64,000 nucleotides of DNA from Rickettsia hoogstraalii (GTDB taxonomy: Bacteria; Pseudomonadota; Alphaproteobacteria; Rickettsiales; Rickettsiaceae): positions 1,139,828 through 1,203,827 of the forward strand of contig NZ_CCXM01000001.1 of NCBI RefSeq assembly GCF_000825685.1, read 5' to 3'. Below, piece after piece: positions 7,001-17,687 of the stretch. The notes beneath the pieces were generated by a model, which was given only the letters and a program-made list of their open reading frames with translations, did not search any database and had not been told where the DNA came from. Every line of letters starts with the position of its first letter. Within the stretch, counting starts at the first letter, position 1. Made by a program: the position numbers and the translations under genes.

Positions 7001-9212
7001 ATGTCTAATTCTAACAACAAATTAGATAAAAACTTTGACAAAGCCTTATTATGTCTTGAGGAAGAAAAGTATGAAACGACGATAAAGTATTTTGATAAAG
7101 TTTTAAATCAAGCCCCATCTTTAAGCTCAGCTTATAGTAATAAAGCTTTTGCTTTAAAGTAACTTGATAGAATTGAAGAAGCTTTAGAAGTTTTAGATAC
7201 AGCTATAAAAATCAATCCTAAAATATCAGGTTATTATGATAATAGAGGTATAGTTTTAAGTATTTTAGGTCGCTATGAGGAAGCAATAAAGAGTTATGAT
7301 CAAGCCTTAAAGCTTGACCCGCTGGATGTTCTAACTTTTAATAATAAAGGATGGACTCTTAATAGTTTGGGGAAATATAGAAAAGCACTTAGTGTTTTAG
7401 ATAAAGCTATTGAACTTGATCCTACTGACATTAAAGCTTACGCTAATAAAGCAATATCTTTAGAAAAATTGGGTAAATTTGATGAAATAGTCCAGATGTA
7501 TAATAAAACTTTGGAAATAAATCCCAATTATCCTGAACTATATTTTGATAGAGCTAAGGCTTTAATTGATATAGGTGAAAAAGAAAAAGCACTTATTGAT
7601 ATTAATAAAGCAATTGAAATTAATCCAAATGAGATTGAATTTTATCATAAAAAAGGCTGGATATTATCAGAGCTTTATAAATATGATGAGGCAATAGAAT
7701 GTTGTAATAAAATTATTGAAATTGATTCTCTAGAACCTTACGGTTATTTTAATAAAGGATCAATGTTACGCCTCAATAAAAAATATGAGGAAGCAATTGA
7801 AGCTTTCAATATGGCTATTAATCTTATGCCAACTGAAGCTGAATTATATTATTTGAAAGGAAAATGTTTATATAAATTAGAAAAATACGAAGAAGCACTT
7901 GCAGCTTTTAACATAGCCATTAAATGTACTTTAACTAATTCTGAATTATATTATTTAAAAGGTCGATGTTTATATGAATTAAAAAGATATAAAGAAGCAG
8001 TTAAAGAGTTTAATAAAGCTATTAAGCTTGAACCTGATATTTTAGCTTATCACTATAAAGGTCAGGCACTATATAGATTAAAAGAATATCAAAAGGCAAT
8101 TGAAGCCTATAACCATGCTCTTAGTTACCCTCAATATGATAATTATACTTATTATTTTAAAGCCTTCAGCTTGGGAAAATTAGAACGATATGAAGAAGCA
8201 ATTGAAGTTTTTAATGAAGCATTGAAAATTAATTCTAAGGATGAAAGAACTCTTTATGCTAAGGGGCAGGTTTTGAACGAATTAATGAGATATGAACAGG
8301 CTATTAGAGCTTTTGACAAAGCAATAAGAATTGATCCAAAAAATAGGAATGCTATCTATGCTAAAGGTGAGGCTTTAGCAAAATTAATGAGATATGAAGA
8401 GGCTATCAAAGCTTTCGATAAAACAATAAGAATTGATCCAAATTATTGGAAACCTTATTACGCTAAAGGCTGGGTATATAATAGACTCGCTAAATATAAA
8501 AATGCTATAAATTATTTCAATAAAGTTATTGGATTAGGTAAAGCCAATCCAGATACCTATTATGAAATTGCTCTAGCTTCTTACAATCTTAAAAGGTACA
8601 AAACAGCAATAATAAATTATGATAAGGCAATAGAACTTGGAATTGAAGCACTAGACCTAAAAGTTTCTACCTACTCTACTAAAGGGGATTGCTTATATAA
8701 TATTAAAAACTACGAAGCTGCATTAGAATCATACAATAAAGTAATTGAGCTTGAGCCGGCTAATTATGTTCATTATTATGACAAGGCTTATACATTAAAT
8801 AATTTAAAAAGATATGAAGAAGCATTAGAGAATTATGATAAAGTAATTTTATTAAACCCTTCATATTCGTCAGCTTATATTAACAAAGCTGATATTTTTT
8901 GTAAATTAAAGGAGTATCCTAAAGCTATAGATTGTTCTAATCAAGCTTTAGCAATATACCGATGACGATGCAGCATATTATAATAAGGGCTTAGCTCTAA
9001 TTAAATTGCAGCAGTATGAAGAAGGAATAGAAAATTTGGATAAATCCATAAAACTAGAGTATGCATATTATTATAACGCTATAGCTTTAAATAAACTTAA
9101 AAAGCCTGATTTAGCTGTAGAATATATCAATAAAGCTATAGAACTTGCACCTAAAAATAAAGTTTATCAAAAACTATATAAGGAGTTATTAAATTCAGCT
9201 AGGCGTTCCTAG
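7001..9212 (+). pseudogene. Large TPR-repeat protein gene with in-frame stop and frameshift
   Basis: The start at 7001 gives about 735 codons to 9212 once two lesions are read through. An in-frame TAA lies at 7159-7161 (after NKAFALK), and a frameshift near 8960 joins two frames. The product has about eighteen TPR-like 34-residue units, each with the YxxGxAL and (Y/L)xxALxxFxxAIxLxP pattern, and no other domain. TPR proteins of this kind usually act as protein-protein scaffolds and are common Rickettsia accessory or effector candidates. The largest intact stretch is 7367-8965. Confidence 0.8.
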
Positions 9213-9265
9213 TTGTTTCAATTTCTATATTTTCCACTTTTCTTAAAATCCGACTCTCATAAAGA

Positions 9266-9406
9266 TTACCAACTATCTAGTGTGGTTGGGAGAAGCAGCG
9301 GTACTAATTTTTTCCATTCCTTTTTAGCACTTTCTAAAAAGGTATTAATATTTACCGGTATTTCTTTATCATTTTTACGTTCCTCTATGATTTTGCTTAG
9401 CTCATA
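9266..9406 (-). pseudogene. Short degraded remnant, unidentified
   Basis: On the minus strand an open frame of about 47 residues reads ELSKIIEERKNDKEIPVNIN followed by a tail ending TTLDSW and a stop. It has no start codon of its own and lies between the TPR ruin and an MFS ruin. I do not recognise the family. The rest of 9407-9576 holds nothing I can support. Confidence 0.25.
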
Positions 9407-9576
9407 TCATCAATCATTTCTATCATAACTTCATATAAATCAGCAGAAACACAATAAAAAACCGGTTGATTTCTAAGGTAAATATGCTAATGATGTAGAA
9501 ATTATTCCTAATTCAAGTTAATTCACTATATAATGCATAATATTCAATTTAGAATTACAATTCTTCTATAGCATAT

Positions 9577-10873
9577 TTAATAATAATTTATTTTTTTATT
9601 TTGTATTGTGATAACGGAAATAAGTGAAAGAACTATACTTATTATAAAGAAAATACCTAAAATTAAAGGAGAATTATATTGTTCTAATAAATAAGAAGCT
9701 ATAACCGGAATAAAGCTTGCTACGGAATAAAGCACTATTATAAATTAATGCTATAGCAGTGTAACGCATTTTAGTAGCAAATAAGCGTGATAATATAGGC
9801 ATATAGCTGGTAAAGAAGAGAGAAATAAATAATTGATATATTATAAAAAATATTTGTAATGACCAAAAAGTTCCCTTATTAAGTAAAGCAAATGATACAA
9901 ATAAAAATATGCTAAAAAGTATTAAAGAACATAATAAAATTTTTAGCTTTGAAACATAATCTGACAACCAACCAAAAATAATGGTAAATATAAAAGAGGC
10001 GATCATACTAATTGTCATACTACTATAAATATCAACTAATTCATAATTAAAGTATTTATTGAGATAAACAGGAAAATATAAATTTATAATAACTAGGTTA
10101 GCATGAAAAAATACTAGCCCTAATCCTATAGCTATATTAACTAAGTTTTGTGATAGTAATAATTTCAATGGTATTAATAAATTAGTGTCAGTTTGTTCTC
10201 TATTCTTTTCTTGTAAAAATTCAGGAGTTTCACTAATATTCTTACGAATATAGTAGGAAATTATAGCTAACATCCCCCCGCATATAAAAGGTATTCGCCA
10301 TGCCCATTCAATAATTTCTTGATAACTATAGAGTTTATTTAACGTAGCTACCATAGCTGTAGCCATAAGTGCACCTATACTAATACTTGATAACATTACA
10401 CTACATAAATTTACCTAATTTACCGGTAGGAGCATACTCGCTAATAATGGTAGTAGCCCAGGTAACTCAGCTCCTAAGGATATACCTTGACATAGACGGC
10501 ATACTAATAATCCAATAGGGGCAATAATTCCTATTTGATTATAGGTAGGTAGTAAGCCTATTCCCATTGTTGAAAAACCCATTGTTAGCATAACCACAAC
10601 AAATGTTTTTTTTCGCCCATAAGTATCTGCTATCATTCCTATAATAGTTCCTCCAAACGGTCTGATCAAATAACCTACCGCAAAAACTATAAAAGTTTGA
10701 ATCATACTGCTTATACTATCATTTACAGAGAAGAAAATATCTGATAAATATTTAGCCATCATGCCATATATAACAAAATCGTAATATTCAAGACCTGACC
10801 CTAATGAAGTAAATAAAGCTACTTTTAAAGGGATATTACTATTTACATTCTTTGCGTTTAACATTTTATTCAC
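9577..10873 (-). pseudogene. MFS transporter (ProP/MHS-like), frameshifted
   Basis: Three frames form one MFS protein. The first (10873-10415) has the start MNKMLNAKN and the MFS motif A region GMIADTYGRKKT. A break near 10400 leads into the second frame (10396-9674), and a further frameshift near 9730 leads to a terminal SFIPVIASYLLEQY and SVITIQNKKINYY at 9577. The MHS-type loop G-X-X-A-D-X-X-G-R-K-K is intact. It resembles the ProP-like transporters at 13.3-14.6 and 25.6-26.9 kb and has fallen out of use. Confidence 0.8.
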
Positions 10874-11142
10874 TCTTTATTTTTTATTTAATTTAGTTTT
10901 TTATCAGGATTTTATTATCTCCATAAATCTCTTGAAAAAAGTAATTATTATCATTTATTAAAACGTTCTATTATTTTCTCTAACTCCCTATACACTAATA
11001 AATCCTTTAAATCAATCTCAACTCATTTATTCATACTTTTAGTTAAATTTCTATTGCTTTCTTAAAGCTTCTTACTATGATTTGTCTATAGCTCATTTTT
11101 AACAAAATATTAAAATTTATAGAATTTAATAAGGGTATAGTC

Positions 11143-11713
11143 ATGTTTGAAAAGTTAATAGAAGCAATAAAAGCAGAAAACACGGCAGAAGCACAGAAAT
11201 TAATTGCCCAAATGGATACAAACGAATTAAGCAAAGTTAATAATGATGGGGATACAACTTTAAGCTTGGCTGTTTTGTATCGTTTAGAAAAAGTTTGTGA
11301 GTTGCTGATTCCTAGAATGTCCGAGCAGGCTATTAATCATATTGATAATCAATGGCAACACAGCTTTAAGTATAGCTAAGAATAAAGGCTTTAAAAATGT
11401 ATATGACTTATTGCATAAAATAGATGGTTTTCAAAAGTTGGCTGAAGGAATAAATGATAAAGTAGCTACTAATATTGCAATAAATACTAAAGATAAAGCT
11501 ATAATAAAAGACACTATAGAGAATATAGTAAACAACATTAAAGTCCTTAATAATATAACCGATATAGACAAAATAACTGCTAGTATACAAGAGCTTATAG
11601 TTGATAAATCTACAAAATTTAAAATTATAACTATAGAAAACCAGCTTAACGAAATAATTGATAATCAAAATATAACCGACAATATTAGTGTGCTAGGTGA
11701 TAGTACCTTTTGA
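11143..11713 (+). pseudogene. Small ankyrin-repeat protein, frameshifted
   Basis: Two frames together give an N-terminal segment with MFEKLIEAIKAENTAEAQKL and then NDGDTTLSLAVLY, the typical G-TPL-A ankyrin turn. After a frameshift near 11350 a second repeat follows (NGNTALSIAKNKGFKNVYDLL). The C-terminal part is long, low-complexity and Asn/Ile-rich. Ankyrin proteins in intracellular bacteria are often secreted effectors; whether this one was is unknown. Confidence 0.65.
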
Positions 11714-11824
11714 TAAGTTAGCAAAAGGACAGAGGCAACTTGCCTCCACCCTTTGGGTTTTTGGGCTGCTTGAATACGAGTTTGTTGTGTAAAAAATACT
11801 GGTTGGAATGAGGCTAATATTTGA

Positions 11825-12202
11825 CTAATTAAGGGTAGGGGATAAGACATAACAAGGCTTAAGCGTAGCCTGAATCAAGGCTAATCTGTACTCGTTTAAG
11901 GTTCGCAATACGTACGATACGGGGAGCCATTCCTCGACTTTTGACAAATTCGTAAATCTATCGAACGGCGAATGCAGTATAAAGTCAAGCTTTTTGCCTG
12001 TTAATTTAATTGTCGAAAACACAGTTTTTATTAGGCGTCTTTTTCCTTGGGCATTCGACAAATTAAAATCTTTATTATGCTCTGCTATCTCTAACATTAC
12101 TTTGCTTTGGTGTTTTTTTCGTGATGTTTCCTTCGTCAAATAGAACGTACAGTATTTTAGAGAAAGAGGATTTATTAAATATATAATTATTACAATCAAC
12201 AA
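11825..12202 (-). pseudogene. Possible C-terminal remnant of a serine recombinase
   Basis: The 125-residue minus frame contains KRRLIKTVFSTIKLTGKKLD and then FILHSPFDRFTNLSK. This resembles the extreme C-terminus of large serine recombinases, where a K-R-x-(I/L)-(L/V)-x-x-V-F-S-x-(I/F)-x-L-x-x-(K/R) helix is followed by a P-F-D segment. The first half is AT-rich and may not be coding. No catalytic domain is present. If correct, this is the ruin of an integrase of the accessory island. Confidence 0.35.
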
Positions 12203-12304
12203 TTATAGTTATTGACTTATTTTAATTACTTCTATAGATTACTTCTCTCAGGTGATAATTAAGCTCTATCATTCATATATAAGTTAATTTAAAAGAGTTA
12301 AAAT

Positions 12305-12540
12305 ATGGAAAATAAAGAAGAAATTTTAACCTCTGAATCTTATATTGATGAAGAGGAAGAAAAGAGATTAAAAGCTGAAAACGCAAGGAAAGAGCTTAAA
12401 TTAATATTATAACTTTTGCTATTATTCTTACTAGTTTTTTAACTTTTACTTATTTCTTTTTAAATTACGTAGAAGAAAAAGCAGCAGAGTATAAATTACA
12501 GCAGGAACAAGAAGCTAAAGCAACTAATAAAACAGAATGA
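12305..12540 (+). pseudogene. Small membrane-anchored protein, frameshifted
   Basis: The frame MENKEEILTSESYIDEEEEK runs through an acidic and basic helix and then stops at 12410-12412. Reading the adjacent frame continues into a membrane segment (ITFAIILTSFLTFTYFFLNY) and a Lys/Gln-rich tail ending NKTE and a stop at 12540. One frameshift at a TTAATATTATAA run explains this. The last codons of this gene reappear at 24.83 kb just upstream of the second SpoT gene, which marks a duplication boundary. Confidence 0.5.
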
Positions 12541-12604
12541 AGTTGCTTAAATACAATGTAACCAAAAGTTATTAATACATTTAAAGTTAAAAAGCTATTT
12601 GTTA

Positions 12605-12631
12605 TTGCAATTTTTTAATTTTTACTATAAT
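12605..12631 (+). promoter_or_regulatory. Possible promoter upstream of the first SpoT-like gene
   Basis: TTGCAA at 12605-12610 and TATAAT at 12626-12631 are spaced 15 bp, a little short. The same block recurs before the second SpoT copy near 24.9 kb, where the -10 reads TTTAAT. The start codon lies 42 bp downstream. Confidence 0.35.
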
Positions 12632-12672
12632 TGTAATCAACTATTATTAACAAAAATAAGAAAATAACTTTT

Positions 12673-13404
12673 ATGGAAGATTTAAGCTCTTGGAAAGAAA
12701 AGTTTGAAGTTTGTGTTTACTCTAAAAAACTATTAGATAAAGTCGAATATTTAAACACTAAAGTAAAAAATCCTGTTGATATAGAGGAAGTTAAAAAAGG
12801 TATCTACTACGCTCGTAAATATCATGGGTTACAAATGCGTAAATCAGGCGAACCTTATTACTCTCATCCGATTGAAGTAGCGATTATGTTTGCTGAATTT
12901 GTAGCCGAAGAAGCCCCTAAACTTTATAACGCTATTATGCTGCAAGCTGCTCTACTTCACGATACTATAGAAGATACAGAACTTACTGAAGAAATGATCA
13001 CCGCAATTTGTGGACCGGAAGTGGCAAAGCACGTAGAGGGATTAACGCGAATCAAACCTTATGGTAAAATTACTGCTAAAGAAAGTTTAAATCTATTAAT
13101 TCAGCAAAAAAGATATAATACGGCACTTATAAAATTATTTGATCGAATACATAACGTGCAAACTCTAGGAGCTAAATCTCTTGAAAAAGCACAAAAAATT
13201 ATAGAAGGAACTATAACGGATTTTTTAGTTGTTGCTGCCCGCTTGGAAATACACAGTATAGAAGAAAAATTATTCAATATATGTAATGAATTTATTAATG
13301 GCAACAAAACTAAAACTATTATTAAATTTGATGCTCACTGTTCTTTTCTAAATTCTCAAAGTGACGCAGCCCGAAATGGTAGCCTATTGTTGCCAGTACC
13401 ATAA
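12673..13404 (+). CDS. spoT: HD-domain ppGpp hydrolase-like protein, SpoT N-terminal type (copy 1)
   Basis: The 243-residue protein has only the HD hydrolase region of RelA/SpoT proteins. Metal-binding landmarks are visible: H51, H65, the HD pair H96-D97 in LLHDTIEDT, and D157 in KLFDRIHN. The synthetase, TGS and ACT domains of full SpoT (about 700 residues) are absent, as is usual for the small SpoT genes of Rickettsia. It would hydrolyse (p)ppGpp if active. The C-terminal 80 bp overlap, on the other strand, the end of an MFS pseudogene. A near-identical copy lies at 24972. Confidence 0.88.
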   Translation: MEDLSSWKEKFEVCVYSKKLLDKVEYLNTKVKNPVDIEEVKKGIYYARKYHGLQMRKSGEPYYSHPIEVAIMFAEFVAEEAPKLYNAIMLQAALLHDTIEDTELTEEMITAICGPEVAKHVEGLTRIKPYGKITAKESLNLLIQQKRYNTALIKLFDRIHNVQTLGAKSLEKAQKIIEGTITDFLVVAARLEIHSIEEKLFNICNEFINGNKTKTIIKFDAHCSFLNSQSDAARNGSLLLPVP

Positions 13405-14631
13405 TTATTAATATCCCCCAGTAATCAAAACGCTCAGTCAAGTAAGCAAGACCAAATGAAGTTATTACGAACATGAACGCACGGGACATAGCATATATAT
13501 GACGCTAGTATGCATAAAACGTTTAAATACCGGAAAATGTTTATAAAAAACTGCTTTAGCAGGGGCAGCCGCAGGAGCAAACATAAGAAAATATAATTAA
13601 TTAACATTATGTAAAAGGGCGTTAGATTCTGCATTATAACAGGGAAAAAACAAAGGAATATCACAAGAAATATAAAAGGTAGCTCTTAATATCTTTAGAG
13701 GATAAATTTTATAACTTAAATAGGCTAGTAGTATAGCTGATAGAAGATCGCCGATTGCAATATAAAAGTTATGATTAATAACTTCAGCAGGACTATATCC
13801 AAAATCTTCGGTTAAAATATTTCCGCAATAAAAATAACCAAAGTAATTCCACACAGGATAGGCACATGTAATTAAAAAATAAGATAATAAAGTTTTTAAT
13901 TTTGTTTTTTCATTTACAATATCATTATTCTCAATTTGTTTAGGATCTAAGCCGGTTTTTTCTATAGCCAATTTTATTCGTCTTTTAGCATCAACAAAAT
14001 CAGGTGTTTCTTTTAATGTTGTTCGTGCCATAGTACCGGTAATGGCTACAAATGCTCCAAATAAAAAAGCATAACGCCAATTAAGATTCGTTGAAGTTAC
14101 AAGGGTTGCAACAGCAAGAGCTGCCATTGTCCCTAATGCAGTAGAAACCATAAACGATGTTACCGCAGGATATTGCAGGGGTGGTTTGACCGTTTCTGTT
14201 AAATAAAGTTCAGCACCGGTAACTTCCGTAGTAGATGAAATTCCTTGAATGGCACGGAAAAGTGTAACTAAAACTGTAGCAGTAAAACCTATTTCATCAT
14301 AAGAAGGAAGAATAGCCATACCTATACAAGTACAAGCCATTAACATAGTAGTGATAATAATTGTTGGTTTACGCCCTATAGTATCACCTATCCAACCAAA
14401 AAGAAGAGAATCGAAAGGGCTAAAAACAAAAGTTGAACAATATGCAAAAGCTGTAAGCATTTTTACTGAATAAGTATTATCCGGGGAGAAAAATATTTTA
14501 TTCAAAAGCACCGACATATGCACGTAGAGCATAAGATCAAAATATTCAAGAAATGTACCGATGGATAATAAACCTACAGCTTCTTTTTGTTCCCTTGTTA
14601 AGCTTCTTTGTTCCTTTTCATAGCCACGCAT
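13322..14631 (-). pseudogene. MFS transporter (ProP/MHS-like), copy 1, stop codon and frameshift
   Basis: The start at 14631 gives MRGYEKEQRSLTREQK and an MHS-type MFS protein with motif FGWIGDTIGRKPT. The open frame stops at a TAA near 13604 after ALLHNVN. The same frame resumes to the conserved YKHFPVFKRFMHTS stretch. A further frameshift near 13510 restores SRAFMFVITSFGLAY, and the gene ends at TAA 13322-13324. Compared with its paralogue at 25615-26928 it carries two lesions. Its 3' end overlaps the convergent spoT gene by 83 bp. Confidence 0.82.
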
Positions 14632-14778
14632 AAATTCTTTAATAAAAGTTAAATTGTAAAGAAACCTATACTGTTTTATATAAAAGTCAATAGGAATTTT
14701 CGCTTTACACGATAAATAAGGAAATGAAGTGCAACTTAATACTGTATTGTGCGGCGTTCAAGGTGTTATTCCTGTAGA

Positions 14779-15000
14779 GGTATTGTTGCGTGGATCAGTT
14801 TTTTAGTTGTCATCCCGCGACTTGACCACGGGATGACAGAGGTGAAATTAATTCACGCAATTATGATTTGCGTGGATAGGTTTATCCGTCATTGCGAGCG
14901 ACTGTAAGGAGTGTGGCAATCTCATGAAATAATAACAAACTCCCTGAGATTGCTTTGTCAAAACTTACAGTTTTTCCTCGCAATGACGATTAGGTATCTA
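14779..15000. repeat. Degenerate palindromic element pair with an RPE
   Basis: GGTATTGTTGCGTGGATCAG at 14779 is the left end of the GGCATTGTTGCG element found elsewhere. Inside, GTCATCCCGCGACTTGACCA is a hairpin of the second repeat family. A full RPE of the CATTGCGAGCGACTGTAAGG type follows at about 14890-14988. The right end of the outer element is degraded and I see no clear target duplication here. Confidence 0.6.
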
Positions 15001-15015
15001 CATAATAAGTTAGGG

Positions 15016-15728
15016 TTAACATATTTCGCAGCCCTCTTTTTCTTGAGGATGTTGCCCCATAGGTTTAACAAATTGCTTTGGTTGCTCCGGTGGGACATAG
15101 GTATTAGTTATTGTAGTTGTAGTTTTATTATGATAAGGATCATAATAATTAGCTTGCTTCGGAGCAGGAGGCGGAACAAAAGTTTCAGCTATTTCTGCTT
15201 CTGACTTTGTAACATTAATATTACTGTTATAAGCATTTAATCCGATAGAGTTTTTTATAAGCTCATTTTTTAAGAAAATTTGACTAGCTGCTAACTCTTG
15301 AGTAGTTATTTCTTTGTCTAAATCTCTTTTATATGTATTTATATGATTTGCCCAAATAGTTGCTTCTTTTTCAACATCATAATTATTATTTTGTAGTTGT
15401 GCTAGAGCTTGCATACAAGATTGATTTCCAAGCTTACTACCGATAACTAAAAACAATTTTTCATTATAAGGGTTTTTACTCCCTCCCAATCCTTCTCTGT
15501 TGATGTAAGCAAGACCGGCACAAGCTTCAATCTTACCAAAAAGAAGAGCATTTGTTAACTTGCTTTTACTGTACAATTTGCTATAGCAAGAGGCGTTAAA
15601 TCTCCTTGTTGAGCTTTTGATATAGTTACATTGTTCATATTTTGTAAAGCATATTTGTAATAATTGTTAGCTGTATACAAATCTTTTTTATCATCATCAA
15701 GGTAACGATTAGCATCTGATTTTGACAT
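15016..15728 (-). pseudogene. Hypothetical protein with Cys-rich C-terminus, frameshifted
   Basis: From the ATG at 15728 the frame reads SKSDANRYLDDDKKDLYTAN and then stops after QQGDLTPLAIANCTVKAS. The adjacent frame continues YSKSKLTNALLFGKIEACAG and runs to 15016 with a polar, Gln/Pro-rich region. The last residues read EGCEIC, which is a CxxC and, formally, also a C-a-a-X-like end. The family is not recognised. A one-base shift near 15575 explains the break. It is adjacent to the coiled-coil gene below, with which it may have formed a pair. Confidence 0.45.
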
Positions 15729-15752
15729 ATAGTTAATCTATTAAAGTTGTTA

Positions 15753-17103
15753 TTATCTAGTATGACTTTCATTCTTTTTATTTTGTTGATTAATTCTGTT
15801 TAAATGTTGATTAACCACTGTTTCTTTATTATTTTTTGCAGGTATAGGAGTTTGTTTTTGTAATCCGGTTCTAAGCCCTTGTCTTACACTTTTTTTCTCT
15901 TCTTCAGGTATAGAATTAATACCGTATTTTTCTTTTAATTCCACAATTTTATCACCAAAGCTATTAGTAATTTTTTTAAGTATATTTTCTTGTTGAGTTT
16001 GAGCTTGAATTGGTATCTCTTCTTTTGTAATGGGCGGTGATATTGGCGGAATTTCTATGGGAGATTTTGTCGGTATTTCTTCAGGAGTTTTTACAGCTAT
16101 TTCAGGTTGGTTTTCTTTACCTAAAAATTTATTACGTAATTCACTATCTTTAATTTCACCTGTTTCAGCTGCTTTTGTTTGATTAAGGAGCAAAGTTGAG
16201 AAATCATCAAATGCTGAATTATATTTTTCAGGATTTTTTTCCTTATGTTTTTCTATTTCTTCTCTGATTTTTTTTCTAACTCTATTTCTTCTTTTTTTAT
16301 TTTTCCCAACTCCTCAACTTTCTTATCAATATCATCTTTCATCTTTTTAGCATCTTCCATTTTTGGGTAGATGGCTGCTAATTTAACATCTGTCTGTTGT
16401 GTTTTATTATCAAGTACGGCTAATTTGTGCTGTCCTTGTTCTAATTCTTTACCGACAAGTTTTTCGTTAGCTTTGCGTTGTTCTTCTGCCTGTTTAGCAG
16501 ACTCAGCCCGTTGCTTTTGTAGCCTTTCTTCTTCGGCTTTTAGTTCTTGATAATGTTGTGTGTATTGCTGCTGACGTTTCTTAAGGGCTTGTTCTTTTTC
16601 CCTCTCTTCTCTCATCTGTTCTTCCGTCTTAACGGCAGACTTCAAGCTTTCTGGATCAATTTCTTCACCATTTCTCAGGGCATTTAAAATACCTTGTAAA
16701 TTTTCATTATATTTTTTCTTCTTCTCTATCAGCTCATCGGTATCTTGCATGAATTTATCATGACTCACTTTAAAATTCTCATGTTTTTCATGCAATTCTT
16801 GTTCACGTACAATTTCCGGATCGTGTTGTTGCTGTGGTGCTTCTAAATTCTCGGCAGCTATTTTAGAAGAGATATTCTGCTCGGCAGTTTCTTCTTTTTT
16901 GCTAATTGCAGCTTGTACGCCTTTAATTTGTTCTAGTAGGTCAGGATATTAGTACTTGCTGCTAAACCTGCTGCAGCACTTGCTAAACGTGCAAGTTCGG
17001 CAGGGTTTGCAGTAGCGGTAAGTTGAGCCTTAATTGCTCTAAGCTCATTTTTAACCTGAGCATCATCCTTATTATTCTGTATATCCTCTTTATCGTCTGC
17101 CAT
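15753..17103 (-). pseudogene. Coiled-coil protein with Pro-rich tail, frameshifted
   Basis: The start at 17103 (MADDKEDIQNNKDDAQVKNE) begins a long heptad-rich protein. After AAAGLAASTN the frame shifts near 16950, and again near 16255, with the sense frame 16795-16253 containing EEQMREEREKEQALKKRQQQ-type coiled coil. The tail (16193-15753) is a Pro-Ile-Glu-rich stretch ending in a basic NRINQQNKKNESHTR. There is no conserved domain. Long coiled coils with Pro-rich tails occur among exported Rickettsia proteins, but no signal peptide is visible. Two or more lesions make it dead. Confidence 0.6.
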
Positions 17104-17375
17104 TGGAATAATTTTTAATAGTGTTTTAAAACCTATTAATTATTCTAGAATCTTTGATCTATTGGCTCAAAATATATCAACTGTTAAGAATATTATTAAG
17201 TTGTTAAGTTAAAGGTTAATATTATTTAAACAAACAGTCAAACAATTAACTATTTTTTTCTATTTGTTCTAAACCTTATTGTAAAAATACAATCTTTCAA
17301 TCTAGGCTACCGGACAGTTTTTAAAAATATTATGTTTTTGCACAAGGCTTAAAGCTCTATATGTCATTCCCGCGA

Positions 17376-17537
17376 GGCATTGTTGCGTAGACCGGTAAAA
17401 TCCACTGTGTCACCCCGTGGCTTGACCACGGGGTCTATAAAAACAATAAAAAATACTAATAATTTTAGTATTTTAAACTGGATCCCGTGGTCAAGCCACG
17501 GGATGACAGAGGTGAAATTGATCCACGCAACAACGCC
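17376..17537. mobile_element. Palindromic mobile element (GGCATTGTTGCG type), 162 bp
   Basis: The left end GGCATTGTTGCGTAGACC at 17376 and the right end TCCACGCAACAACGCC ending at 17537 are imperfect inverted repeats. It is flanked by TTCCCGCGA (17367-17375) and TTCCCGCTA (17538-17546), an 8/9 direct match. It contains a GTCACCCCGTGGCTTGACCA hairpin and a matching GGATCCCGTGGTCAAGCCAC. It lies within a CCCGC-type hairpin repeat. No open frame of note. Confidence 0.75.
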
Positions 17538-17616
17538 TTCCCGCTAAAGCGGGAATTCAGAAAAAAGCGAAATAAATTGAGCTTTTAAGATTAAAAATTC
17601 AATATATTTATACCTT

Positions 17617-17660
17617 TTTATTACTGGATCCCCGCTTTCGCGGGGATGACATCGAGGACT
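17617..17660. repeat. CCCCGCTTTCGCGGGG hairpin repeat
   Basis: The sequence GGATCCCCGCTTTCGCGGGGATGAC is a strong GC-rich hairpin in otherwise AT-rich DNA. A related form, CATTCCTGCTTTCGCAGGAATGAC, occurs at 45951-45975. Just upstream (17538-17560) the TTCCCGCTAAAGCGGGAA hairpin belongs to the same family. It lies about 30 bp from the end of a convergent TPR gene and could act as a terminator. Confidence 0.6.
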
Positions 17661-17687
17661 TTATAATTTAATTTTCCTTCACAGAAC

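Noticed and set aside
11665..11850. Possible transposase N-terminus (MSYPLPLISQILASFQPVFF)
   Set aside because: It slightly resembles IS701-type starts, but it is only 61 residues, overlaps another remnant, and no further transposase sequence follows.
14779..14880. Fourth copy of the mobile element with a 9-bp duplication
   Set aside because: The left end is recognisable but the right end is degraded and the flanks do not match, so transposition cannot be claimed.
14890..14990. A possible CRISPR-like array from the repeated CATTGCGAG blocks
   Set aside because: The repeats are dispersed palindromes with no regular spacers and no cas genes.
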